Assembly (NCBI RefSeq): GCF_001999905.1
Contig: NZ_CP019640.1
Location: 2,460,001-2,524,000 of the forward strand
Direction: 5' to 3'
Source of the DNA: Planococcus lenghuensis
GTDB taxonomy: Bacteria > Bacillota > Bacilli > Bacillales_A > Planococcaceae
DNA: 64,000 bases
Position 1 is the stretch's first letter. Every line of letters begins with the position of its first letter. Under the pieces are notes generated by a model. That model was not told the origin of the DNA, did no database searches, and saw nothing but the letters and a program-made list of their open reading frames with translations. This document shows, one piece after another, positions 9,055 to 16,126 of this stretch. Position numbers and translations under genes: made by a program.

Positions 9055-9912
9055 TCAGTCATAATGGCGAATCAGGGCCTGTGTGCCATTTTCACTGTAG
9101 CCTTTTTCCGCAAGTTCTTCATACATGGACAGTGACAGCCGGAGCCCCGGCAGCTTCAGTCCCAGCCGTTCTGCCTCGTCGGCCGCTATTTTCATATCCT
9201 TGATAAAATGTTTTATGTAAAATCCCGGCTGAAAATCTTCTTCAATCATGCGCGGCACGAGATTGGAAAGAGACCAGGATCCTGCTGCCCCGGTCGATAT
9301 GGAGCGCAGGACCGTTTCCGGATCCAGTCCCGCTTTTCTTGCATAAACAAGCGATTCACAAACCCCGATCATTGTGGAAGCAATCGTGATTTGATTGCAC
9401 ATTTTCGTATGCTGGCCTGCTCCCGCCGGCCCCTGATACACGATATTGCCGCCAAATAATTCGAATACTGGATAAAGCCGGTCGAATTCGCTTTTCTCTC
9501 CGCCGATCATAATAGAAAGCGTGCCATTTCGGGCGCCGATATCACCGCCGGACACAGGTGCATCCATCGCATGCATTCCACGGTTCTTGGCTTCTTCAGC
9601 GATCCGCTGTGCCAGCAGCGGCTGTGAGGTAGTCAAATCGATCAATGCTGCGCCTTCCTTAGCATGCCGTAAAATGCCCAGGTCACTGAAGTATACTTCT
9701 TCAACATCTTCCGGATAACCGACCATTGTAAAAACCGTCTCTGCCTCTTTTACGGCTTGTCCGGATGTATCTGCCCAAGCGGCGCCTTCTTTGATCAGAT
9801 TTTCAGCTTTTATCCGGGTCCGGGTATGGATTGTGACTTTGTGACCTGCTTGTAATAAGTGCCGGACAATACTATTTCCCATTACACCTGTTCCGATAAA
9901 CGCAATTTTCAT
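9055..9912 (-). CDS. ykwC: NAD(P)-dependent beta-hydroxyacid dehydrogenase (YkwC)
   Basis: A 285-residue member of the 3-hydroxyisobutyrate/6-phosphogluconate dehydrogenase-like family. The Rossmann loop is IGTGVMGNSIVRHL at the N-terminus, followed by the HTRT signature of an NADP-type pocket; DAPVSGGDIGARNGTLSIM (about residue 117) is the substrate-binding signature and GAGQHTKMCNQ contains the catalytic Lys (about residue 170). The pattern GAAGSWSLSN and PGFYIKHFIKDM matches YkwC. The physiological hydroxyacid is unknown. The ATG has GGAGGG seven bases upstream. It stands alone between convergent ykyB and a terminator. Confidence 0.88.
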   Translation of the reverse strand: MKIAFIGTGVMGNSIVRHLLQAGHKVTIHTRTRIKAENLIKEGAAWADTSGQAVKEAETVFTMVGYPEDVEEVYFSDLGILRHAKEGAALIDLTTSQPLLAQRIAEEAKNRGMHAMDAPVSGGDIGARNGTLSIMIGGEKSEFDRLYPVFELFGGNIVYQGPAGAGQHTKMCNQITIASTMIGVCESLVYARKAGLDPETVLRSISTGAAGSWSLSNLVPRMIEEDFQPGFYIKHFIKDMKIAADEAERLGLKLPGLRLSLSMYEELAEKGYSENGTQALIRHYD

Positions 9913-10100
9913 TTATTATCCCTCCCGATTTACTTCCATCTTACCAAACCGTCGCTGAACGTTCATTTCAAAGAGCAGACATCGATGGAAAAATCGATTC
10001 TTCATGAAGCTGGATACCGCTTTCCTGTATGCCCTTGGAAAATCATTCGGTTCCACAGCAGAAGTCAAAAAGGGATGGACGCTCTTACTTCTCAGCCCAT

Positions 10101-10132
10101 AAAAAAAGGCCAGCCCATCAGTCGGGCCGGCC
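10101..10132 (-). terminator. Intrinsic terminator of the moxR-DUF58-DUF4129 operon
   Basis: On the minus strand GGCCGGCCC / GACTGAT / GGGCTGGCC is followed by seven T. It lies about 65 bases past the DUF4129 gene. The rest of 9913-10194 shows no other supported element. Confidence 0.88.
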
Positions 10133-10194
10133 ACAAAAGGGGGAAATGAGAATGTTGCTGTGTTCAATAATAGTATCCCCCGCCTGCAGTTCAT

Positions 10195-11397
10195 CTAAAC
10201 CTCGTTCGGAAAAAACTTTTTTATTTTTTCGATTTCCTGCAGAAAAGCTTCAGCATCCGCTTCTGAAATGGTACGGCCGCCATACCGGACACTGTCATAT
10301 GTCCGGAAAAAAGCAGCAGGGCCCGGCCAGTTCATCCGCCTGAACCATTCACGCACAGTTTCAGCTTCTTCCCGCCCGCAGCCGTTTTCCGCCGCCTCCC
10401 GTTCAAACTCCCGGAACTTTTCCCGTATAAGAGGCAGATCGACCGCTGAATATTCGATGGCTTCCTGCTGCTGCTCCTGTTGCCCGGAAGCTGCATTTCC
10501 ATAACTGACTTCCGCCGGGACTTCTGCAGGTGCCATCTCCGCAGGTCTGTACTGCCGCTTTCTCAGCCATAGAACCAGGGCAATAATAACTGCTGCGATA
10601 ACAGGAACAGCAAGCCATTCATAAGGAAAAGGCGGTGTATAGACCGTCATCTCACCTGTTGCAGTTTCGGGCGGGCCGGGACTTTCCGTTTCTTCACCCG
10701 CTTCCCGCGGTTCTAAAGGAGCCTGTTCAAGAAATTGAAGCACATTCTCCATCAGTCCTTCAAACGGCTGCAGCACAAACGCCAAAATCCCTCCAATGGC
10801 GCTTCCGAGTGCGACTCGGATTCCATCGATGATCAAATAGAATGACAGCGCACCGCCTGCCGGCAATAAAATAAGCAGACTGGCGGCTTTCAGAAATGAT
10901 TGCCGCGAAATAGCTGCAGCAGTGGCGGCATATCGGTACAGGAGCCGGCTGCCGGCAAAAAACAGCAGCGTGAAAAAAGCGATCGCATAAAAAGCGATCA
11001 ACCGGTTCTCTTCTCCCCAGATGATCAGTGCAAACAGGCTGAGCGGGAAAACGAGCAAGAACAGCAAGAGAAAGTTGCCGTCATATTCATCCTGACGCTC
11101 AGAAAACCGGGCGTGAAGCCGCTGGAATGACAGAAGCGCAAACAGGATGCAAAGAATAGCTGAAACACCGGCAAATAATAAACTGCTCATGACAATCAGA
11201 CAAATGCCGGCTGTACGCAGCGGGTTATACGCCCACTTCAGTAAGACACCTGTTATCAGGATCCCTGCAGCAATTGCCGACACCAGGAACAATAAGCCAG
11301 GCGGGGCTGCTGCATTGCCTCTTAAAAGCAGCAAAGGCAATGCCAGCAGGCAGGAATCCAGCACAAATAAGCTGAATGGTAACAGTCTCTCTGTCAT
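10195..11397 (-). CDS. DUF4129 domain membrane protein
   Basis: A 400-residue membrane protein with about six to seven hydrophobic helices in the first 210 residues, a Pro/Glu-rich stretch, another helix (WLAVPVIAAVIIALVLWL, about residue 265), and a cytoplasmic C-terminal DUF4129 region (EFEREAAENGCGREEAETV..WFRRMNWP). In related operons DUF4129 sits at the end of a transglutaminase-like protein; here no transglutaminase Cys-His-Asp region is present. The ATG at 11397 overlaps the DUF58 stop (ATGA). The moxR-DUF58-DUF4129 order suggests an envelope or protein-assembly role typical of MoxR systems; the exact function is unknown. Confidence 0.83.
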   Translation of the reverse strand: MTERLLPFSLFVLDSCLLALPLLLLRGNAAAPPGLLFLVSAIAAGILITGVLLKWAYNPLRTAGICLIVMSSLLFAGVSAILCILFALLSFQRLHARFSERQDEYDGNFLLLFLLVFPLSLFALIIWGEENRLIAFYAIAFFTLLFFAGSRLLYRYAATAAAISRQSFLKAASLLILLPAGGALSFYLIIDGIRVALGSAIGGILAFVLQPFEGLMENVLQFLEQAPLEPREAGEETESPGPPETATGEMTVYTPPFPYEWLAVPVIAAVIIALVLWLRKRQYRPAEMAPAEVPAEVSYGNAASGQQEQQQEAIEYSAVDLPLIREKFREFEREAAENGCGREEAETVREWFRRMNWPGPAAFFRTYDSVRYGGRTISEADAEAFLQEIEKIKKFFPNEV

Positions 11398-12548
11398 CCG
11401 GCGGTCCCCCCGTTCCGAATGGCTTGAATCTTCAAATCGGTTCTTTGGCTCCATTTGGCGACGAAGCTGCCGATCCGAAGCGAGTCATCAGTCAGCACAT
11501 AGGTACGGACCGGCAGCTGGACGTGAAAATCCAGATGGGCCAGAATATTTGGCAGGGGTATAACCGAATCATTCTTCGAAATGACCGCCAATAATTCCAG
11601 CGCCCGCTGCCGCTGTTTCTGACCGGTCCCTTCCGGCAGATAAAGATACGGCACTTTACCGGCAGACCGCACATTAACAGCGACTGAGAAAGCAATGCCA
11701 TCTTTTGCGCAGCGGTCAACGAGCGATGCCAGCTCTTCAATCCGTTCTTCAAGATGCGGTATAGTTGAATAGCGGGATGCGACATCAGCGATGAACAGAA
11801 TGGATTCATCTGCCGTTTTACTGAATACTTTCGTCTGGTACCGCTGAAGGCGGGCACTCGCTTTCCAATGAATATGGTGAAATTGATCAGAGGGCGCATA
11901 ATCCCGGGTGCCGATCGGCTGAAACAAATCATCAAATACTGAATCCCGCACTTCCAGCTGTCCGGGTCTGAGCTTTGATGAAGAGCGGTCAGGCGATAGC
12001 GGATAAAGTTTCGGATAAACCAGAATTTCCTGCCGGACCGGTTTATTATACTTCAACATACTTTGACCCTCGCCGAACGGATGGGGAATATACAATTCCA
12101 TTGACTGAATTTTGGCCAGTCCCCGCCGTTTGCCTTCTATCGGGAGTCGGACACGGACCGTTTTTCTGAAACCCGCCGTGAACGGGATATCCACTTCCAC
12201 CAGCTCCCCAAAACGCTTTTCGCCGCCTGTGACCGGTTCTGCAACATCAGGGAAAAACACTTTTAGTTTCCCGCCCCATATCGGAAGTCCGCGATTGATA
12301 AACTCCAGATCCCATTCCGAGCTGCCCCCCGGCAATAGCCGCTTTCTCACCCGGCCGCTGACAAGCACCAGTTTCTCGCCTGCATGGTTGATGTAATAGA
12401 ATTGCATTCCAATGATGATGCCGGCAAAGACAAGCACAGCTGCCGCTATATACAGCCGCATGAAAGTTGTCAGGAAAAGAAACAGCAGCAGGAGCGCCAA
12501 TACCCGCTTTTCCTCATGCGTCTCCAAATGATCCCGATCCCATTCCAT
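11394..12548 (-). CDS. DUF58 domain protein (YeaD-like)
   Basis: A 384-residue protein with two N-terminal membrane helices (RVLALLLLFLFLTTFMRL and the following YIAAAVLVFAGIIIG) and a C-terminal DUF58 region: RDSVFDDLFQPIGTRDYAPSD followed by HIHWKASARL (about residues 205-235), the family signature, then a von Willebrand-like strand (SILFIADVASRY). Its start overlaps the MoxR stop (TAATG). DUF58 proteins are encoded with MoxR AAA ATPases and are thought to be their partners or clients; B. subtilis YeaC-YeaD is the same pair. Confidence 0.87.
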   Translation of the reverse strand: MEWDRDHLETHEEKRVLALLLLFLFLTTFMRLYIAAAVLVFAGIIIGMQFYYINHAGEKLVLVSGRVRKRLLPGGSSEWDLEFINRGLPIWGGKLKVFFPDVAEPVTGGEKRFGELVEVDIPFTAGFRKTVRVRLPIEGKRRGLAKIQSMELYIPHPFGEGQSMLKYNKPVRQEILVYPKLYPLSPDRSSSKLRPGQLEVRDSVFDDLFQPIGTRDYAPSDQFHHIHWKASARLQRYQTKVFSKTADESILFIADVASRYSTIPHLEERIEELASLVDRCAKDGIAFSVAVNVRSAGKVPYLYLPEGTGQKQRQRALELLAVISKNDSVIPLPNILAHLDFHVQLPVRTYVLTDDSLRIGSFVAKWSQRTDLKIQAIRNGGTAG

Positions 12549-13483
12549 TACATAACCTCTACAGGCGCAGAAACAGAATCCAATACCGCCTCCACTATAT
12601 CCTTCGGCTCATGCACCAGTGAACCTTCCGGTGTCAGCATGATCCGGTGGAGGCTTACCGGTGCGAACACCACCTTTACATCATCCGGTGTAACAAATGC
12701 CCGGCCTTGAAGAAACGCCCAGCCCTGCGCCGCATTTGCCAGCGCAAGCCCGGCCCGTGAACTGAGTCCCAGCTCAATGGCTTCATGCTGGCGGGATGCC
12801 CGGATAAGCGCCACTATGTATCTTTCAATATCTTCATGCAGGTCAACATTTCGGGCTTCAGCCATCCAGTTCCGGATATCCGCCTGTGCGGCTGCCGGCT
12901 CTTCTGTTCCCGTTCCGGCGCTCCGCCCGCCGCGGAAACCCTGGACGATCTTCAGCTCTTCCTCTTCAGAGGGATACCCGATCTCCAGCCGGAATAAAAA
13001 GCGATCCAATTGGGCAGCCGGCAATGGAAATGTTCCTTGCTGCGATTCCACCGGATTCTGAGTAGCAATTACCATGAACGGATCCGGCAACCGGACGGTC
13101 TCTCCGTCGATGGTGGCCTGTTTTTCCTCCATCGCTTCCAGCAAACTGGACTGCGTGCGGGGAGTCGCCCGGTTGATTTCATCAGCCAGCAGCAAATTCG
13201 TCATGACAGGGCCGGGGCGCAATTCAAATTCGCCTTGTTTCGGATTATAAAATCGGATTCCTGTAACATCTGAAGGAAGAACATCCGGTGTAAACTGAAT
13301 GCGCTGGAAAGCCCCGTCAAAAGAGGCAGCAAACGCTTTTGCCATCCAGGTCTTCCCGGATCCGGGTACGCTTTCCAGCAGAATGTGACCGCCTTGGAGA
13401 AGTGCGATCAGCATAAAATCTATTTCCCGCTCCCGGCCGATTACTTGTTCATTTAATCGCTTTTTCAATTGCAGTAAATCCAA
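12548..13483 (-). CDS. MoxR-family AAA+ ATPase (YeaC-like)
   Basis: A 311-residue AAA+ chaperone-like ATPase: Walker A ESVPGSGKTWMAKAF (about residue 37), Walker B LLLADEINRATPRTQ (about residue 103), sensor 1 VIATQNPVE (about residue 137) and the arginine-rich LDRFLFRL. The C-terminal lid continues to GRAFVTPDDVK. MoxR proteins remodel or insert cofactors into partner proteins, usually together with DUF58/VWA proteins as here. The start is TTG at 13483 with GAGGGG seven bases upstream. First gene of a three-gene overlapping operon. Confidence 0.9.
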   Translation of the reverse strand: MDLLQLKKRLNEQVIGREREIDFMLIALLQGGHILLESVPGSGKTWMAKAFAASFDGAFQRIQFTPDVLPSDVTGIRFYNPKQGEFELRPGPVMTNLLLADEINRATPRTQSSLLEAMEEKQATIDGETVRLPDPFMVIATQNPVESQQGTFPLPAAQLDRFLFRLEIGYPSEEEELKIVQGFRGGRSAGTGTEEPAAAQADIRNWMAEARNVDLHEDIERYIVALIRASRQHEAIELGLSSRAGLALANAAQGWAFLQGRAFVTPDDVKVVFAPVSLHRIMLTPEGSLVHEPKDIVEAVLDSVSAPVEVM

Positions 13484-13500
13484 CGAAATTCCCCTCTCCC

Positions 13501-13707
13501 TTACACTTTTCTTTTACTGTGCCGCGATGGTTCCAGCCCCTCATTGGACAGGTGGCTTTTTCTGCTCTTTTCATAAATGTTCATGATACTGTCCAGTCGC
13601 TTGCTTAATTTCAGTGTTTCAGGGCTTGAAACTCCATTCCTTACTGCAGATTCGATCATCGCTTTCCGCGTCGCTTCCAGATTAATGACGATAACAGACG
13701 ATATCAT
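13501..13707 (-). CDS. Spo0E-like aspartyl-phosphate phosphatase
   Basis: A 68-residue protein with the Spo0E-family pattern: a first helix (INLEATRKAMIESAVRNG), a short loop (VSSPETLK) and the signature LSKRLDSIMNIY, corresponding to the SQELD motif with changes (SKRLD). Known members dephosphorylate Spo0A~P. The Asp of the motif is kept while the preceding Glu is replaced by Arg, so activity is uncertain. The ATG at 13707 has GGGAG eight bases upstream; a GTG three codons earlier overlaps the site. It precedes moxR by only 17 bases, so it may be cotranscribed with that operon. Confidence 0.72.
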   Translation of the reverse strand: MISSVIVINLEATRKAMIESAVRNGVSSPETLKLSKRLDSIMNIYEKSRKSHLSNEGLEPSRHSKRKV

Positions 13708-13775
13708 GTGCAGCACTCCCTATGTGCAGATCTTTTTATTCATTATACACCTGAATAAAAAGCATTGGTACTTTT

Positions 13776-13964
13776 TCAATTTCTTGGAATTTTCGAGAAC
13801 GTGTACGTGACATTCCCGTGATGGCCAGCCTCGCCTCTGAATTGCTTGAAGTCCGACCGGCTGATCAGCACTGCCCTTAAGTCTTCAAACTCCTCTTTTG
13901 TCACAGCAACTTCTGGAATGTCGCCTGCTTTCAATTGATCGAGCATTTCATTATAGTTTTTCAT
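13776..13964 (-). CDS. Small conserved hypothetical protein (62 aa)
   Basis: A 62-residue acidic-to-neutral protein with a helical N-terminal half (NYNEMLDQLKAGDIPEV, TKEEFEDLRAVLISR) and a strand-like tail (GHHGNVTYTFSKIPRN). The ATG has AAGGA five bases upstream, and the E-F-x-x-L-R-x-V-L..R-x-D-F-K-x-F-R-G pattern resembles a small family I have seen across Bacillus, without known function. It sits upstream of the Spo0E-like gene on the same strand, 68 bases away. Confidence 0.65.
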   Translation of the reverse strand: MKNYNEMLDQLKAGDIPEVAVTKEEFEDLRAVLISRSDFKQFRGEAGHHGNVTYTFSKIPRN

Positions 13965-14298
13965 ACGATTCCTTCTTCCATAAAAAATTCATAAGAGACC
14001 TTTTATCTATGTCCCTCTTTCCGCGCTGCAGCGCTCAGCAAATCGGCGTTTAAAATTATCTGAGTCGCCACATTGCCCAGCCCTGTAATTTACTATACAG
14101 CAAAGACCAAAGGATTGAAGTTAGAAGTTATTTGCAGATTACTCTAATGCTGTCTTTCCTAGTTCTTATGCCCGTAATTTAAGAGTCAGTATATTTTTGG
14201 TACGACTTTTTCACTGTTTTACTCCTAGACTCTGCCCGCAAGAACTGAAACCTGTCATAATGTTCATGCGTCAACTGTTTTATAAAGGAGGGTCAATG
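13965..14298. other. Intergenic region between divergent genes (334 bp)
   Basis: This space separates the 62-aa gene (minus) from the acidic lipoprotein gene (plus). It must hold both promoters, but I see no -35/-10 pair good enough to call. No coding sequence with a ribosome site and no strong hairpin is present apart from a short GC-rich palindromic stretch near 14022-14035. Confidence 0.5.
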
Positions 14299-15012
14299 AT
14301 GAGTACAAAATTGAGATTTGCTGCTGTATTGCTAGCAGCCAGCAGCACACTGGCCGCATGTGGATCAGCAGAAGAAGCAGAACAGACCGAGACTGAAGTC
14401 TCAACAGAATCAGTTGAAGCAACTGGGACTGAAGCTTCAGAAACAGTTACCGAGAACGAGGTCTCTGAAGAAGTAACAACGACTGAAGAAACTGCTGATG
14501 CTGAAGAAGAAATGGCAGAAACAGAAGAAGCAGCAACTGAAGAAACAGAAACTGAAGAAGCTGCTTCCGCGGGAGAAACAGCTCAAGAAGAGCAGGGCGT
14601 CTGGACCCAGAGTCCCGAACAGACATACTCCATTGCATTACAGCCTGGATTTGAACTTTCTTCAGAAGAACCATATAAAGATGCGCTCTATTGGTCTGAA
14701 GATGAGTCGGTATTCATGCGCATAGAAGTATATTCGAAGGGTGATATGGATTTCGCATTTACTGCTGACACCTTGGAACAAACTCTTCAGGCAGTTAATC
14801 CGGAAGCGGAGCTTACTGAGACAGCTTCTTTTGATAAATCCGGATACATAAATGCAGTCGCAAAAGAAACTGAAACAGCTAATGGGAAAGTAACCGGTAT
14901 TGCGTACGAAAACGACAGTTCAATCGTCCGCCTTACTATTTTCGATACCACAACGGCTGGTCTTACAGACACGTTCATCCAGATGGGAAAATCAATTAAA
15001 CCTGGAAAATAA
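14299..15012 (+). CDS. Acidic, low-complexity-linker lipoprotein
   Basis: A 237-residue secreted lipoprotein: a basic start, hydrophobic core and lipobox LAAC with the modified Cys at residue 21. Residues about 22-105 form a Glu/Thr/Ala-rich low-complexity linker; the rest is a compact domain of about 130 residues (WTQSPEQTYSIALQPGFEL ... FIQMGKSIKPGK) with a PsbP/Mog1-like feel, though I cannot name the family. The ATG at 14299 lies seven bases after GGAGG; an ATG one codon earlier is possible. Monocistronic with a strong terminator. The role is unknown; the linker suggests a domain held out from the membrane in the cell wall. Confidence 0.82.
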   Translation: MSTKLRFAAVLLAASSTLAACGSAEEAEQTETEVSTESVEATGTEASETVTENEVSEEVTTTEETADAEEEMAETEEAATEETETEEAASAGETAQEEQGVWTQSPEQTYSIALQPGFELSSEEPYKDALYWSEDESVFMRIEVYSKGDMDFAFTADTLEQTLQAVNPEAELTETASFDKSGYINAVAKETETANGKVTGIAYENDSSIVRLTIFDTTTAGLTDTFIQMGKSIKPGK

Positions 15013-15014
15013 GT

Positions 15015-15044
15015 AAAAGGCTTGCCGCTTGGGCAAGCCTTTTT
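15015..15044. terminator. Bidirectional intrinsic terminator
   Basis: AAAAGGCTTGCC and GGCAAGCCTTTT pair over twelve bases around a GCTTG loop, with A-runs and T-runs on both sides. It separates the convergent lipoprotein (plus) and MarR-family (minus) genes. Confidence 0.9.
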
Positions 15045-15052
15045 CAACGTTT

Positions 15053-15496
15053 TCAATATGACAGATCTTTGATGGAAAGACCCAGCTTCTTCAAGAGTTC
15101 AATCGCTTCTTCCTTTTCATCGGATGATAGGGAATTCGTCAGTTCGTGTAAATGCTGTTCGTGTTCCGGAAAAAGGCTTGCCATGAGAGCCTCACCATCA
15201 GCTGTAATCTCCGCATACGTCACCCGCCGGTCAGTCGGACAGTTTACGCGGCTGAGATATCCGCGCTTTTCCAGCTTATCGATGACATACGTAATCGAAC
15301 CGCTTGCCAGGAGAATTTTCCCTCCAATTTTCTGCAGCGGCTGCTTGCCTTTATGGTATAACAACTCCAGTACCGCAAACTCCGTCGGATTCAGTCCGTT
15401 CGCCTGAAAAAACTGATTCGTCTTTTCGGAAATGGCCTTATGCGCACGGGAGAGCACGATAAAGAGCTTCAGTGATTGCTTGATATCTTCATTCAT
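15053..15496 (-). CDS. MarR-family transcriptional regulator (MhqR-like)
   Basis: A 147-residue winged-helix regulator. The helical dimer region (KLFIVLSRAHKAISEK) is followed by the recognition region GLNPTEFAVLELLYHKG, LASGSITYVIDKLEKRGYL and the wing CPTDRRVTYAEITADG. The block LNPTEFAVLELLYHKG..QPLQKIG is very close to B. subtilis MhqR, a quinone/catechol-sensing repressor; regulation of quinone detoxification genes is possible but no target is adjacent. ATG 15496 is chosen because a near-consensus promoter places transcription start near 15522; the TTG at 15523 would fall upstream of that. Confidence 0.82.
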   Translation of the reverse strand: MNEDIKQSLKLFIVLSRAHKAISEKTNQFFQANGLNPTEFAVLELLYHKGKQPLQKIGGKILLASGSITYVIDKLEKRGYLSRVNCPTDRRVTYAEITADGEALMASLFPEHEQHLHELTNSLSSDEKEEAIELLKKLGLSIKDLSY

Positions 15497-15528
15497 CTGA
15501 TCCACTCGTTTCAGCTTATTCAATTCCC

Positions 15529-15558
15529 ATTATAACGGCATTTTTCCTGGGTTGTCAA
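15529..15558 (-). promoter_or_regulatory. Sigma-A promoter for the MarR-family gene
   Basis: TTGACA (15558-15553) and TATAAT (15534-15529), both perfect hexamers, separated by 18 bases. The promoter lies inside the 3' end of ogt, giving the regulator its own transcript with a short 5' leader. Confidence 0.82.
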
Positions 15559-16039
15559 AAACGGGCGAAGACAGGAATTTTTCATGCACAAGCAGTCCTT
15601 CTTTTAAAGAGACCCGGCTCCCGGCATATCCCTTTAACGTCTTATCTTTTCCGATCACCCGATGACATGGAATGATAATGCCGATCGGGTTGCGCCGATT
15701 GGCCTGTCCGACTGCACGCATCGCTTTCGGATTGCCGATCCGCTCCGCCAGTTCCTGATAACTGATGGCTTCTCCATAGGGAATCGCCTCCAGCTCTTTC
15801 CACACTTTCCGCTGAAACTCAGTGCCTTCCACTTTCAATGGCAACTTGAATTTTGTTCGTTTGCCATCGAAGTATTCAGCCAATTGCTTTTTCGTCTGCT
15901 CCATCAGCTGCTGTTCTTCCGCTGTCCCTTCGCCGGCTGCCGCCGGCTCTCCAAAGTCAACATGCACCACCGCATTGCCATCCACTGTGATCACCACCGG
16001 CTCAATCGGTGTTTCCACTGTTCTTGTCAGCAAGTTCAT
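15530..16039 (-). CDS. ogt: Methylated-DNA--[protein]-cysteine S-methyltransferase
   Basis: A 169-residue O6-alkylguanine DNA repair protein. The acceptor Cys is in NPIGIIIPCHRVIG (about residue 122), the DNA-binding helix includes ISYQELAERIGNPKAMRAVG with the Arg finger, and TEFQRKVWKELEAIPYG begins the DNA-binding domain. The protein takes the alkyl group irreversibly. The ATG at 16039 has AAGGG eight bases upstream; a TTG two codons later, with GGAGGG seven bases upstream, is an alternative. Its tail carries the MarR promoter, and the two genes lie on the same strand. Confidence 0.94.
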   Translation of the reverse strand: MNLLTRTVETPIEPVVITVDGNAVVHVDFGEPAAAGEGTAEEQQLMEQTKKQLAEYFDGKRTKFKLPLKVEGTEFQRKVWKELEAIPYGEAISYQELAERIGNPKAMRAVGQANRRNPIGIIIPCHRVIGKDKTLKGYAGSRVSLKEGLLVHEKFLSSPVFDNPGKMPL

Positions 16040-16126
16040 CCCTCCATCCCTTCTGCTTTCCTCCTATTGTACCTCTGTTCACCGACTGGTAAAATAAAAG
16101 CACTCGACAGAAGGAGAACTTTCACC

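Noticed and set aside
9916-10194. Minus-strand open frame of 92 codons in the gap before ykwC
   Set aside because: It runs through the operon terminator hairpin at 10101-10132 and lacks a ribosome site.
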